A stretch of 21,257 nucleotides of DNA from UBA1431 sp049324235. Lineage in GTDB: Bacteria; Bacillota; Clostridia; Christensenellales; UBA1431. The position numbers and the translations under genes were made by a program. The DNA is taken from positions 1-21,257 of the forward strand of contig JBMOLJ010000012.1 in the NCBI GenBank assembly GCA_049324235.1. The letters run 5' to 3'. This document shows, piece after piece, positions 1 through 9,403 of the stretch; the stretch's first letter is position 1, and each line of letters opens with the position of its first letter. Under the pieces are notes generated by a model. That model saw only the letters and a list, made by a program, of their open reading frames with translations. It made no database searches and was not told the DNA's origin.

Positions 1-160
1 AGCAAAGCGCCGCAGGATCTGCACCGCGGCACTTCACTATGTGAGTGAAAACAATGCGGCCGATCTGCCCGCACGCTTTGACGTCATCGAAGTATATGCA
101 CAAAAAGATAAGCTTAACATCCGGCACATCAAGGATGCATTTGCGTTTGAAGAGCCGTAA
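1..160 (+). CDS. yraN: YraN/UPF0102-family endonuclease-like protein, C-terminal part
   Basis: Open reading frame entering from the left edge (frame starts at base 2) and ending with TAA at 158-160; 52 residues are visible. The visible segment has the family's C-terminal pattern: a basic stretch (AKRRRICTAALHYV), then RFDVIEV and finally IRHIKDAF. Members are small proteins of about 120 residues with a restriction-endonuclease-like fold and no settled role. The gene is commonly found near rnhB, yifB, dprA and topA in bacteria, which agrees with the genes further right. The N-terminal half, with the expected catalytic acidic residues, lies outside the window, so activity cannot be judged. The family call rests on the short C-terminal signature and the neighbourhood. 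Confidence 0.75.
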   Translation, partial: AKRRRICTAALHYVSENNAADLPARFDVIEVYAQKDKLNIRHIKDAFAFEEP

Positions 161-179
161 ACAGTGTTTCTGACCGTAT

Positions 180-198
180 TGCTATATGTTTAATAGCA
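180..198. repeat. Small inverted repeat in the yraN-glycosyltransferase gap
   Basis: TGCTAT (180-185) and ATAGCA (193-198) form 6-bp complementary arms around a 7-nt loop, followed by GCTTTTGATG. It lies in the 90-nt gap between the yraN stop and the next start. It could be a weak terminator or an operator; the T run is poor. I found no convincing sigma-A promoter in this gap. Confidence 0.25.
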
Positions 199-250
199 GC
201 TTTTGATGTATTTGTCCTTGAGGGCCGAAAAACGTACCAGGAGAACAATG

Positions 251-3200
251 ATGAAAAGAAAAACACGTTCCATACTTATTTTTGCGGCGGTTTTTGTTGC
301 TTTATTCGTTGTTTGGCCTGACGCGGGGCTTGCACGGACCCCGGAAGCGGATACGGTGAATCTTGTTCAGAACCCCTCCTTTGAACAAACGGACGCAGAC
401 ACCGGCCTGCCCGAAGGATGGAATACCGACGCTTGGCTGAAGGGAGAAAACGATTCGGTTTTTTCCGTGGAAACGGCTGACGCCAGGGACGGGCAAAACT
501 GTGTGCATATCGAAAATGTCAGCGCAAACGATGCGCGATTCATACAGACCATCCAGGTTGAACCCGATACGCTCTACCGTCTGAGCGCATACATCAAGGC
601 GTCGGATGTTCCCAAGGGCAATACAGGCGCCAGTTTTGGCGTTATGGATATGAAAGGCAGCCTGCTCGACGTGGACGATACGTTCGGGGAGTGGCAGCAT
701 TTCGAATTCTACGGGCGCACGGGCGGACAGCAGACGGAGATGACCATAGCGTTGCGCCTTGGCGGTTATTCGCATACCACGACGGGCAAGGCGTGGTTTG
801 ACAATGTCCTTGTAGAGCAGATCGATAAGCTCCCCGAAGGCGTGACGCCGGTATCGCTGGAATCGTCCTATCAGGACCCGGGAGACAGCGGAAAGGAAAA
901 GACGCAGCAGGAGCTGATCAAGCAGCCGCAGGCACATGCGAGCATTATCCTGCTTTCAGCGCTCTGGGTCCTGTTTTGCTACGCGCTTGTAAAACGGTTC
1001 TTTAAGAAAAAAGCCATTGAATCAGTGAATACAAACACAAAACCCGCACTTACGAATTCTTTTATCATTGCCCTCACGGTAGCGTTGCTGGTTCGGATGG
1101 TACTTGCAGCCACAGTTTACGGATTCGAGACGGATATGAATTGTTTCAAAGGCTGGGCGGCGCACCTTGCCAGCACGGGGCCCTGGGGCTTTTACGGTTC
1201 TATTTTTGCGGATTATCCGCCCGGATACATGTATGTACTCATGATACTGGGCTGGATACAGAGCATCTTCGGCATAGCGGTCAACTCCTCGCTCTTTACG
1301 CTGATTATCAAGCTCCCGGCGATCTTCGCGGACATGGCGCTTGCGTATTTCGTTTATACCCTGGCGGCCCGCCGCATGGGGACAAAATGGGCGTTCGCGC
1401 TTTCCATGCTTATAGCGTTTAACCCCGCGTCGATACTCAACACCTCCCTCTGGGGTCAGATCGATTCCATATTGGCCCTGCTTTTAGTGCTCTGCGCGCA
1501 TAGCCTGCTGGAGAAAAGGATCCTGAAAGCGTGCCTGATTTTCACCGTTGCGCTGCTTATCAAGCCGCAGACGCTTTTGTTCGCGCCTGTGATCCTGTTC
1601 GTGTTCATTCACGATTATATGACCGGTGAAAAACGGCAGGTCTTAAAGAAGATCGGGATTAGCGTTGGGGCAAGCCTGCTTCTGTTCATCGCGGCCATTA
1701 TCCCGTTCTGGGGGAGCCAGCAGCCGTTCTGGATCGTGGAGCGTTACCTCTCTACCGCGACATCCTACCCGTATGCCACGATTAACGCGTTCAACCTCTT
1801 CGGGCTGTTCGGCGCAAACTGGGTGGAGGATACGCAGATTTTCTTCCTGTTTTCCTATAAGGTATGGGGTTACATTTTCATCGCGGCGGTTCTGCTTGCG
1901 TCCGCCATACTGTTTTTCAAAAAGCCGGACAGAAGGAAGATATATCTCGTTGCGGCGTTCATCATCATCGGGGTGTTCACGCTGGGGCACAACATGCACG
2001 AACGGTATCTGTACCCGGCGGTTTTCCTGCTGATCATGGCGTACTTTACGCTCCGCGATAGGCGCATCCTGTATATGGCGATGGCGTTCACCGTCACGCT
2101 GCTGTTCAATGCGGGCGTCGTTCTGGCGCTTGGGAACATCCCGGGCGACGATATTGCGCTGCGCATCGCGTCGTTCGTTCAGGTGGCGCTGTTTGCCTGG
2201 TTCGCGTACATCTGCTTCGACATCTGTATACGAAATAGGATCAGGGCGTTTCAACCCGACGAGGAGCCGGAAATACCTCCAGAGGATATTCGCGCGGGAA
2301 TCGCCATGCGCCGCGAAGAAAAGCCGGGCTGGAAAAAGAAAGACATGCTGCTTGCAGGCGGGCTGACGCTTGTTTACGCGATTATCGCGCTGATCAACCT
2401 CGGCAGTACGTCCGTTCCGCAAACCTACTGGCGCGCACAGGATGCTAATGCCACCGCCACGATCCGGTTCGACGGGGAGTATACGGTGACGTCCATGCGT
2501 TATTTCGGCGGCATCGCAAACGGGGCGGCGACGGTGCAGCTCGTCGACGGCGCGGGGAACGCCGTATCCACCGCAACGCTCGACCAGGAAGAAGGCTCCA
2601 TGTATACGTGGGTCACGCTGGAGGTCAAGGGTGAAGCCGCCGGCGCGGTCATCAAGGTGGACACCCCGGACATCTGGCTTATTGAAACCGCTTTCTACGA
2701 TATTAAGGGCAACCGTATTCCGATTGCGCATTCTACCGCTTTCTACGATATTAAAGGCAACCCTGTTCCGGAGGCGGTTGCAGCGGGAAACGCGTCCGAT
2801 GCGAAATCCTCCGCCGCGCATCTGACCGACGAACAGAACCTGATTCCCGAACTGCCAACTTATATGGACCAAATGTACTTTGACGAGATATACCACGCGC
2901 GGACGGCCTATGAGCATCTGAACGGCCTGGAGTTTTACGAAACGACGCACCCGCCGCTGGGCAAGCTTTTTATCAGCGTTGGAATCGCGGTATTCGGGAT
3001 GAATCCGTTTGGATGGCGCATAATCGGCACGATATTTGGCATACTCATGGTACCCATCATGTACATGTTCGGCAAGCGCGTCTTCAAGTCCTCGCGCTAT
3101 GCGTTCATTGCAGCGTTCCTGTTTGCGTTCGACTGCATGCATTTCGTGCAGACCCGCATTGCGACGATAGACGTGTACGGTGTGTTCTTCATCATCCTCA

Positions 3201-4141
3201 TGTTCTATGAGATGTACAGATACTATACCACCAGCTTTTATAACCAGCCGCTGAAGGATACGCTCAAACCCCTGCTGCTGTGCGGCATCTTCTTCGGACT
3301 GGGGATTGCGAGCAAATGGATAGGACTGTATGCGGGGGCCGGTCTTGCGTTCCTGTTCTTCCTGTCTCTCTACAACCGTTATAAGGAAAAGCGGTTCGCG
3401 GAGGCAATGCTTCAGGGCGCGCCGGACGCGCCGGATGCGTATCTGGAAAAGGTGCGGAGCATGTTCAGGCCGGCGGCAATAAGGACGCTTCTGGCCGCGG
3501 CGGTTTTCTTTATCGTCATCCCGCTCGGCATCTATATTGCATCGTATATACCCATTCTGATGGCGCATGAGGGCAACTATGCCTTCAGCGACCTGTGGGG
3601 CTTCCAGACGTTTATGTTCAATTATCACAGCTATCTGACGGCAACGCATCCGTTTTCGTCGCAGTGGTGGTCCTGGCCGGTGGACGCACGGCCTATCTGG
3701 TATTACGCCGGTTCGGGGCTGCCTGCGGGAGAGGCGGCTTCGATAGCCGCCTTCGGGAACATTGCCGTGTGGTGGGGCGGGCTTGTGAGCAGCGTGTGGT
3801 TGATGATCAGGGCAGCGGGGCGCAAAATAAGCGGCGACCCGGGCAAGCTCGTCGTGCTGGTGGCGCTTGCCAGCAGCTTTTTGCCCTGGGTACTGGTAAC
3901 GCGCGCGACATTCATTTACCATTATTTTGCAAGCGTCCCCTTCATAATACTTGCAACGGTATACCTCATACGGTATATTGAAAGACGATATCCGCGGTTC
4001 AAATGGGCGGTTATGGTTTATCTGATACTCGTTGCAATCGTCTTCGTGTTTTTCTATCCGGCGATGTCCGGCATGGCGGTGCCCGGCTGGTATGCGCACC
4101 TGCAGGAGATCATGCCTTCCTGGGCATTTTACTACCAATGA
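251..4141 (+). CDS. Large two-module membrane glycosyltransferase (GT-C domain plus protein O-mannosyltransferase-type domain)
   Basis: About 1296 residues. I place the start at ATG 251 (AGGAGA at 239-244, 6-nt spacing; ATG 248 is the alternative); this gives a clean signal sequence, a basic start then a hydrophobic run ending near AGLA. Visible order: an extracytoplasmic carbohydrate-binding-like domain (starts NLVQNPSFE, ~40-190), a transmembrane segment (~215-235), a first polytopic GT-C domain (~265-680, with DYPPGY near 321 and NTSLWGQID near 396), a second beta-rich exposed segment (~730-850), then a PMT/GT39 domain with the acidic DE pair at ~878-879 and THPPLGK near 900. PMT-type enzymes move a sugar from a polyprenyl-phosphate carrier to an acceptor outside the membrane. 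The gtrA-like gene follows after 27 nt, suggesting supply of the lipid-linked sugar. Acceptor (protein or wall polymer) and sugar are not evident. The fusion of two GT-C modules is unusual. Confidence 0.8.
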   Translation: MKRKTRSILIFAAVFVALFVVWPDAGLARTPEADTVNLVQNPSFEQTDADTGLPEGWNTDAWLKGENDSVFSVETADARDGQNCVHIENVSANDARFIQTIQVEPDTLYRLSAYIKASDVPKGNTGASFGVMDMKGSLLDVDDTFGEWQHFEFYGRTGGQQTEMTIALRLGGYSHTTTGKAWFDNVLVEQIDKLPEGVTPVSLESSYQDPGDSGKEKTQQELIKQPQAHASIILLSALWVLFCYALVKRFFKKKAIESVNTNTKPALTNSFIIALTVALLVRMVLAATVYGFETDMNCFKGWAAHLASTGPWGFYGSIFADYPPGYMYVLMILGWIQSIFGIAVNSSLFTLIIKLPAIFADMALAYFVYTLAARRMGTKWAFALSMLIAFNPASILNTSLWGQIDSILALLLVLCAHSLLEKRILKACLIFTVALLIKPQTLLFAPVILFVFIHDYMTGEKRQVLKKIGISVGASLLLFIAAIIPFWGSQQPFWIVERYLSTATSYPYATINAFNLFGLFGANWVEDTQIFFLFSYKVWGYIFIAAVLLASAILFFKKPDRRKIYLVAAFIIIGVFTLGHNMHERYLYPAVFLLIMAYFTLRDRRILYMAMAFTVTLLFNAGVVLALGNIPGDDIALRIASFVQVALFAWFAYICFDICIRNRIRAFQPDEEPEIPPEDIRAGIAMRREEKPGWKKKDMLLAGGLTLVYAIIALINLGSTSVPQTYWRAQDANATATIRFDGEYTVTSMRYFGGIANGAATVQLVDGAGNAVSTATLDQEEGSMYTWVTLEVKGEAAGAVIKVDTPDIWLIETAFYDIKGNRIPIAHSTAFYDIKGNPVPEAVAAGNASDAKSSAAHLTDEQNLIPELPTYMDQMYFDEIYHARTAYEHLNGLEFYETTHPPLGKLFISVGIAVFGMNPFGWRIIGTIFGILMVPIMYMFGKRVFKSSRYAFIAAFLFAFDCMHFVQTRIATIDVYGVFFIILMFYEMYRYYTTSFYNQPLKDTLKPLLLCGIFFGLGIASKWIGLYAGAGLAFLFFLSLYNRYKEKRFAEAMLQGAPDAPDAYLEKVRSMFRPAAIRTLLAAAVFFIVIPLGIYIASYIPILMAHEGNYAFSDLWGFQTFMFNYHSYLTATHPFSSQWWSWPVDARPIWYYAGSGLPAGEAASIAAFGNIAVWWGGLVSSVWLMIRAAGRKISGDPGKLVVLVALASSFLPWVLVTRATFIYHYFASVPFIILATVYLIRYIERRYPRFKWAVMVYLILVAIVFVFFYPAMSGMAVPGWYAHLQEIMPSWAFYYQ
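2687..2782 (+). repeat. In-frame 48-bp tandem duplication inside the glycosyltransferase gene
   Basis: Two adjacent 48-bp units (2687-2734 and 2735-2782). Their first 36 bp match at 33 positions and their ends have diverged. Each unit encodes TAFYDIKGN followed by a variable stretch with a proline. It lies in the exposed beta-rich linker before the PMT domain and adds 16 residues without breaking the frame. Confidence 0.85.
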
Positions 4142-4168
4142 GAAAGGATCGTAACGAAAGAAGCAATT

Positions 4169-4588
4169 GTGAAACCGCATGCAATAACGAAGAAGAACCT
4201 GATTACGACTTTTTTCCAGGCGACCAAGTTTGGTATTGTCGGCGTATTGAATACGGCGGTCGACTTTGTTGTGTTCCTGCTCTTTACGCGCGTGGCAGGC
4301 CTGGATCCCGGGCTTTCCAAAGTGATCTCGTACAGCTCGGGCGTTGTGAACAGCTATATATTCAACAGCATATGGACATTCAGGAAAGAATCAAGGGACA
4401 GCCTGCATCAGAAGCTCCGTTTCCTCGCCGTCAGCCTGGTAGGCTTAGCTGTGGGAACCGGTGTGGTAACGCTTTGCGTCAAGGTTTTTGGATGGGTGGA
4501 CTGGGTTTCGAATTTTGCTTCAATTTGCGTTACAGTGGGTATAAATTTTCTGGGGAGCAAGCTGTTTGTTTTTAAAGCCGATCGCTGA
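4169..4588 (+). CDS. GtrA-family membrane protein (polyprenyl-linked sugar translocation)
   Basis: 139 residues from a GTG start, with four predicted membrane segments (about 20-40, 48-66, 83-105 and 112-132). The family signatures are visible: FGIVGVLNTAVDF at the first helix and a central NSYIFNSIWTF. GtrA-type proteins are small four-helix proteins proposed to flip or present undecaprenyl-phosphate-linked sugars for membrane glycosyltransferases. The gene sits 27 nt after the two-module GT-C/PMT gene and 21 nt before yifB, so cotranscription and a role as lipid-sugar supplier for its upstream neighbour are likely (inference). The Shine-Dalgarno is modest (GAAAGAAG just upstream), so the exact start is less certain than the family. 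Confidence 0.85.
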   Translation: MKPHAITKKNLITTFFQATKFGIVGVLNTAVDFVVFLLFTRVAGLDPGLSKVISYSSGVVNSYIFNSIWTFRKESRDSLHQKLRFLAVSLVGLAVGTGVVTLCVKVFGWVDWVSNFASICVTVGINFLGSKLFVFKADR

Positions 4589-4609
4589 AAGAAACGGAGC
4601 GTACGGGGG

Positions 4610-6142
4610 ATGCTGGCAAAAGTCAACAGCTATGGCCTGAGCGGTATCCAGGGATATCCGGTGCAGGTCGAAATAGACATTTCGAACGGCTTGCCCTCGT
4701 ATGAGACCGTGGGGCTGCCGGATGCGGCTGTAAAGGAATCCAAGGAACGGGTACGGTCCGCCATAAAAAACACCGGCATGGAGTTTCCGCTCCAGCGCAT
4801 CACCGTGAATCTTGCGCCTGCCGATATGCGCAAGGAAGGCCCGATTTACGACCTGCCGATTGCAGTAGGCGTGCTGGCCGCTTCCGGGCAGTTACCTGAA
4901 GAGAGCGTTCATGACCTGCTGTTTTTGGGGGAACTGGCGTTGGACGGCACGGTGCGTCCGGTCAACGGGGTCCTGCCCATGCTGATTGCGGCGCGAAAGC
5001 AAGGCTTTTCGCGTATTATTTTGCCTTACGAGAATACGCCGGAAGCAACCTTCGTACCCGACATGCAGGTATTTCCTGCGCGTACCCTGAATGAGATTAT
5101 CGATCATCTGCGTGCGACGACGCCTATCGGGAAGGCAAAGGAGTGTTCATGGGAGGATGTCCGGGACAAGGATGCTATGCAGGGCGAGCTTGCGCGCATA
5201 CGCGGGCAGGCGCACGCCAAGCGTGCGGCCGAGATTGCGGCGGCGGGCGGGCATAACCTGCTTTTGATCGGGCCGCCCGGTTCGGGCAAGACCATGCTGG
5301 CACGGTGCATGCCCTCGATCCTGCCCGACCTCACATTCGATGAAGCGCTCGAGGTGACCAAAATCCATTCGGTGGCGGGCGTGTTGCCGCGCAGTGGCGG
5401 CATCGTGAACCGGCGGCCGTTCCGCTCACCGCATCACTCGATTTCCACTGCGGCGCTCACCGGCGGCGGACGCAATATCACCCCGGGCGAGATCAGCCTG
5501 GCGCATCTGGGCGTCCTGTTCCTGGACGAGCTGCCCGAGTTCAAGCGGGACGCGCTTGAAGCGATGCGCCAACCGCTCGAAGACGGTATTGTCACGGTGG
5601 CGCGCGTGAGCGGTTCGGCGTCCTTTCCCGCGCGGTTCATGCTGGTTGCCGCAATGAACCCCTGTCCCTGCGGCCATTTGGGTTCGGAGCTGCAGGAATG
5701 CAAATGTACGCCCCTGCAGGTGCTGCGCTACCGGAACCGCATCAGCGGGCCTCTGCTCGACCGCATTGATATGCATGTGGAAATGCGCGCCGTGTCCTAT
5801 GATGAGATTACAGCCAAGCCCTCGGGAGACCGTTCCGAGACGATACGCAGCCGCGTCAACGCGGCGCGTGCCCTGCAGCTTGAACGCTATAAAGACGACG
5901 GCATTTATTTCAACGCGCAGCTGGATACGCGGCTGGTCGACCTGTACTGTACGGTCGGAAAAGAGGCGCGGGACTTGCTGGAGCGGGCGTTCCACCGCCT
6001 GAAGCTGAGCGCGCGCGCGTATTCGCGTATCCTGAAGGTGGCGCGGACGATCGCTGACCTTGAGCAAAGCGCGGACATCAAAATAGTACATATTGCAGAA
6101 GCGATACAGTACCGGTGCCTGGACAGGGACGCACAGCCTTAA
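4610..6142 (+). CDS. yifB: YifB/ComM-family AAA+ ATPase (Mg-chelatase-like)
   Basis: 510 residues, normal family length. ATG start with GGAG at 4596-4599. The N-terminal ~190 residues form the Lon-protease-like domain typical of the family (LAKVNSYGLSGIQGYPV and NLAPADMRKEGPIYDLP). The AAA+ module follows, with Walker A GPPGSGKT near 221-228, Walker B VLFLDELPEF near 300-310, and a cysteine cluster NPCPCGH...CKC near 350-365. The C-terminal Mg_chelatase_C region contains SARAYSRILKVARTIADL. In gamma-proteobacteria ComM is a hexameric helicase that extends branch migration during natural transformation. The role in Firmicutes is less studied. Immediate proximity to dprA (24 nt downstream) supports a DNA-uptake or recombination role. 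Confidence 0.95.
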   Translation: MLAKVNSYGLSGIQGYPVQVEIDISNGLPSYETVGLPDAAVKESKERVRSAIKNTGMEFPLQRITVNLAPADMRKEGPIYDLPIAVGVLAASGQLPEESVHDLLFLGELALDGTVRPVNGVLPMLIAARKQGFSRIILPYENTPEATFVPDMQVFPARTLNEIIDHLRATTPIGKAKECSWEDVRDKDAMQGELARIRGQAHAKRAAEIAAAGGHNLLLIGPPGSGKTMLARCMPSILPDLTFDEALEVTKIHSVAGVLPRSGGIVNRRPFRSPHHSISTAALTGGGRNITPGEISLAHLGVLFLDELPEFKRDALEAMRQPLEDGIVTVARVSGSASFPARFMLVAAMNPCPCGHLGSELQECKCTPLQVLRYRNRISGPLLDRIDMHVEMRAVSYDEITAKPSGDRSETIRSRVNAARALQLERYKDDGIYFNAQLDTRLVDLYCTVGKEARDLLERAFHRLKLSARAYSRILKVARTIADLEQSADIKIVHIAEAIQYRCLDRDAQP

Positions 6143-6166
6143 TCCCGGGGTATAGGGGGATGATGT

Positions 6167-7264
6167 ATGGAACATACGGAACAGGACAGGCTCTGGATAT
6201 GGCTGAGCAGCATCGAAGGGATAGACGCCCAGGCTTTTTATATGCTGATTGCGCAGTTCGGGGACGCGGGAGCCGTCTTCTATGCGGAGGAAGGGGACCC
6301 GCGGCTGAATAAGCTGTCTCCGGCTGTACGCACGCGGCTTAAAAGTGCGCAGAACGAGGCATATATTGCAGCGCTCTTTACTAATCTTGAGAAAAGAGGC
6401 ATTTATGCCGTTTCCAGGCTGCATCCTGAATATCCGCAGCCGCTGCAGGATATTTTTCTCCCGCCGCCCGTTCTGTTTGTCCGCGGCCGGATGCCCATTA
6501 AGGTCGAACGCGCTGTCGCCGTGGTAGGCAGCCGCAAGCCCACGCGCTACGGGTTGGATGCGGCTTTCATGCTGGGAAGGGACTTTTCGCTCTCGGGCGT
6601 TACCGTTGTTTCCGGGCTTGCGCGCGGAATCGACGCCAGGGCGCATACAGGTGCCCTGGAAGCCGAAGGTCCGGTCATCGGGGTGCTCGGGTGCGGCGTG
6701 GATGTGGTATACCCGAAAGAACACACTAAGCTTTTTGACCAGGTAATGGAGCGGGGCTGCCTGTTATCCGAGTTTTTGCCCGATACGCGGCCGCTTCCCG
6801 GCAATTTCCCGCTGCGCAACCGCATCATGAGCGGACTGTGCCGGGCGACGGTGGTCGTCGAAGCCGGCGCCAAGAGCGGGGCGCTGATCACGGCGGATCA
6901 TGCGCTGTCACAGGGGCGTGATGTGTATGCTGTACCCGGGAGCATCTTCTCACCCGCGTGTGAGGGAAGCAACCGTTTGCTGCTCGAAGGCGCAACGCCG
7001 CTTTTAAGTGCATCGGATATTATTTCGGCATACGGCTGGGGCAGGCAGGCCAAAATAAGCGGGACACAGATACCAGAACCGCCGGATGACCCGCTGCAAA
7101 AAAGGATTTATGATATGCTCATCGGTGAGCCGCTGTCCTTTGAAAGCCTGGCCGCCGCGCTTGAAATAGAAACGGGAAAACTGAATTCCGTCTTGACAAT
7201 TATGGAATTAAGCGGAATAATAATTCAATTATCAGGCAGGATGTTTTCACTGCCCAGGTCATAA
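6167..7264 (+). CDS. dprA: DNA processing protein DprA (Smf), RecA loader in transformation
   Basis: 365 residues. ATG 6167 is chosen because AGGGGGA at 6154-6160 is correctly spaced; the ATG at 6163 is out of frame. The N-terminal helical segment (~1-100) precedes the Rossmann-like DprA core, seen as VAVVGSRKPTRYG, VVSGLARGIDARAH, VIGVLGCGVDVVYP, FPLRNRIMSGL and VVEAGAKSGALITA (~107-285). A C-terminal winged-helix (DML1-like) domain follows (~300-365). DprA binds single-stranded DNA, protects incoming strands and loads RecA. It lies between yifB and topA with 24- and 21-nt gaps, the dprA-topA order being conserved in Firmicutes. All core motifs are intact. Confidence 0.97.
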   Translation: MEHTEQDRLWIWLSSIEGIDAQAFYMLIAQFGDAGAVFYAEEGDPRLNKLSPAVRTRLKSAQNEAYIAALFTNLEKRGIYAVSRLHPEYPQPLQDIFLPPPVLFVRGRMPIKVERAVAVVGSRKPTRYGLDAAFMLGRDFSLSGVTVVSGLARGIDARAHTGALEAEGPVIGVLGCGVDVVYPKEHTKLFDQVMERGCLLSEFLPDTRPLPGNFPLRNRIMSGLCRATVVVEAGAKSGALITADHALSQGRDVYAVPGSIFSPACEGSNRLLLEGATPLLSASDIISAYGWGRQAKISGTQIPEPPDDPLQKRIYDMLIGEPLSFESLAAALEIETGKLNSVLTIMELSGIIIQLSGRMFSLPRS

Positions 7265-7285
7265 TCAAAGAGTTGGAGGAAAAGA

Positions 7286-9403
7286 ATGGCCGATAAGCTC
7301 GTCATCGTGGAATCTCCGGCGAAAGCCGATACAATCGTTAAACTGCTCGAATCCAAAGAGTATAAAGTCGTGGCATCGAACGGTCATGTGCGCGACCTTC
7401 CCAAAAGCCAGCTCGGCGTGGATACGGAAAATGATTTCGCTCCCAAATATATAACCATCCGGGGACGCGGCGACATCATAAAAAAGATCACGAAGGATGC
7501 AAAAAACGCAAAAACCGTCTATCTGGCGACCGACCCGGACAGGGAAGGGGAGGCTATTTCCTGGCATCTGGCACAGATTCTCAAAATGGATGAGGATAAG
7601 GCCTGCCGCGTCGAATTCAACGAGATTACAGGGGATGCCATAAAAAACGCGATTGCCCATCCCAGAACGATCAACACCGATCTGGTCAACGCACAGCAGA
7701 CTAGGCGCATCCTGGACCGCCTGGTCGGATACAAGATCAGCCCGTTGTTATGGGCAAAAGTGCGGAAGGGCCTGAGTGCCGGACGCGTGCAATCGGTGGC
7801 CACGCGCATCATCGTGGAGCGCGAACAGGAAATAAGGGATTTCGTACCGCAGGAAAGCTGGTCCATTACGGCAAGGCTTGCACATGAGACGGCGAAAAAA
7901 GAATTTGAAGCAAAGCTGGTCGGCAACGAAAAAGGCAAGCTGGAAATCAGGGACAGGGAACAGGCGGATGCTGTGCTTTCAGGGTTGAAGGACGCCGTCT
8001 ATACTGTGAAAAGCGTAAAGACCGGCGAGAAGTCTAAGAATGCCCCGCCGCCTTTTACCACCAGCCAGCTGCAGCAGGAAGCCTCGCGCAAGCTCGGGTT
8101 CACGACCAAACGCACCATGCTCGTTGCCCAGCAGCTGTATGAAGGCGTCCAACTCGAAGGCGGCGCGACGGGCCTTGTGACCTATATCCGCACCGACTCG
8201 GTACGCGTTGCGAACGAAGCGCAGAAAGCCGCACGCAAATATATTTCAGAAAAATATGGAAAAGAATACGTCCCGCAAAAACCGAATGTTTTTCGCAGCA
8301 AGAAAAATGCGCAGGACGCGCACGAAGCCATCCGGCCTACGTACATCGGCTTAACGCCGGAGAGCATAAAAGACGCGCTCACCAAAGACCAGTTCAGGCT
8401 TTACCGGCTGATATACAACCGATTCCTGGCCAGCCAGATGACCAGCGCGAAGTTTGAAACGATACAAATGGACATTCAGGCGGAAAACTACATGTTCCGC
8501 GCATACGGGGAGACCAAGGTGTTCGCGGGATATACCATCGTTTACACGATAAGCACGGACGACGATGAAAAAGAAGTCCCGATACCCCTGTTAAAGGAAG
8601 GCGATATCTGCCTGTGCCGCGAACTCATTCCCATGCAGCATTTTTCGCAGCCTCCGCCGCGCTACACCGAAGCTTCGCTGGTACGCGCGCTGGAGGATAA
8701 AGGGATCGGAAGGCCCAGCACATACGCGCCGACCATATCCACCATCATCGAACGCGGTTACGTCAAACGCGAGAAGAAAGTGCTGTACCCGACCGAGCTT
8801 GGCGAAGTGGTGACGAAGCTGATGCGCGATCATTTCAACGAAATTGTCAACACCGAGTTCACGGCCGATATCGAGGAGCAACTCGACGAAATCGCCGAGG
8901 GGCATAAGGGCTGGACGCAGGTGCTCAAAGAGTTTTACGGTCCCTTCAGACAAACGCTGGATAAAGCCGAAAAAGAAATTGAGAAAGTGGAAATAAAGGA
9001 CGAGGTCTCAGACGTCGTCTGTGAAAAATGCGGCTCGAACATGGTGTACAAAAGGGGCCGGTTCGGAACCTTCCTGGCCTGTCCTAATTTCCCTGAATGC
9101 AGGAACACGAAGGCAATCGTTGAGCAGATTGACGTGCCCTGCCCCAAATGCGGAAGCCACCTGATCAAACGCCGCTCAAAGAACGGCCGGAGGATATTTT
9201 TCGGGTGCGAAAAATATCCGGACTGCGATTTCGTCTCCTGGGACCCGCCTGTGCGTGAAAAGTGCCCCGAATGCGGTTCCTATATGGTCGAAAAGCTGGT
9301 GCCGTCAGGAGGAGGCAACAGGAAGATATACAAATGCGCCAACAAGGAGTGCGGTTATAAAAAGGATGCGGAAGCAGGGGTGAGGAGTAAGCTGGATGCA
9401 TAG
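7286..9403 (+). CDS. topA: DNA topoisomerase I (type IA)
   Basis: 705 residues, standard length. Start ATG with GGAGGA at 7275-7280 and 5-nt spacing. The N-terminal TOPRIM domain (~1-115) has the metal-binding DPDREGE (D83, D85, E87). The catalytic tyrosine is Y300 in VTYIRTDS, and EDKGIGRPSTYA is present near 472-483. The C-terminus carries three four-cysteine topoisomerase zinc ribbons (from about 575, 615 and 655), beginning CEKCGS, CPKCGS and CPECGS. The enzyme relaxes negative supercoils through a 5'-phosphotyrosine intermediate. Its 3' end overlaps trmFO by 8 nt, implying translational coupling. Nothing is missing or broken. Confidence 0.98.
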   Translation: MADKLVIVESPAKADTIVKLLESKEYKVVASNGHVRDLPKSQLGVDTENDFAPKYITIRGRGDIIKKITKDAKNAKTVYLATDPDREGEAISWHLAQILKMDEDKACRVEFNEITGDAIKNAIAHPRTINTDLVNAQQTRRILDRLVGYKISPLLWAKVRKGLSAGRVQSVATRIIVEREQEIRDFVPQESWSITARLAHETAKKEFEAKLVGNEKGKLEIRDREQADAVLSGLKDAVYTVKSVKTGEKSKNAPPPFTTSQLQQEASRKLGFTTKRTMLVAQQLYEGVQLEGGATGLVTYIRTDSVRVANEAQKAARKYISEKYGKEYVPQKPNVFRSKKNAQDAHEAIRPTYIGLTPESIKDALTKDQFRLYRLIYNRFLASQMTSAKFETIQMDIQAENYMFRAYGETKVFAGYTIVYTISTDDDEKEVPIPLLKEGDICLCRELIPMQHFSQPPPRYTEASLVRALEDKGIGRPSTYAPTISTIIERGYVKREKKVLYPTELGEVVTKLMRDHFNEIVNTEFTADIEEQLDEIAEGHKGWTQVLKEFYGPFRQTLDKAEKEIEKVEIKDEVSDVVCEKCGSNMVYKRGRFGTFLACPNFPECRNTKAIVEQIDVPCPKCGSHLIKRRSKNGRRIFFGCEKYPDCDFVSWDPPVREKCPECGSYMVEKLVPSGGGNRKIYKCANKECGYKKDAEAGVRSKLDA

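Noticed and set aside
1643..4180. 845-codon open frame on the minus strand opposite the large glycosyltransferase gene
   Set aside because: Its translation is low-complexity, rich in Arg, His, Gln and Asp, with no recognisable domain. It mirrors the codon pattern of the well-supported + strand gene.
5426..6724. 432-codon minus-strand frame across yifB and dprA
   Set aside because: Spans two real genes and their gap and has no domain signature or ribosome site; a compositional shadow.
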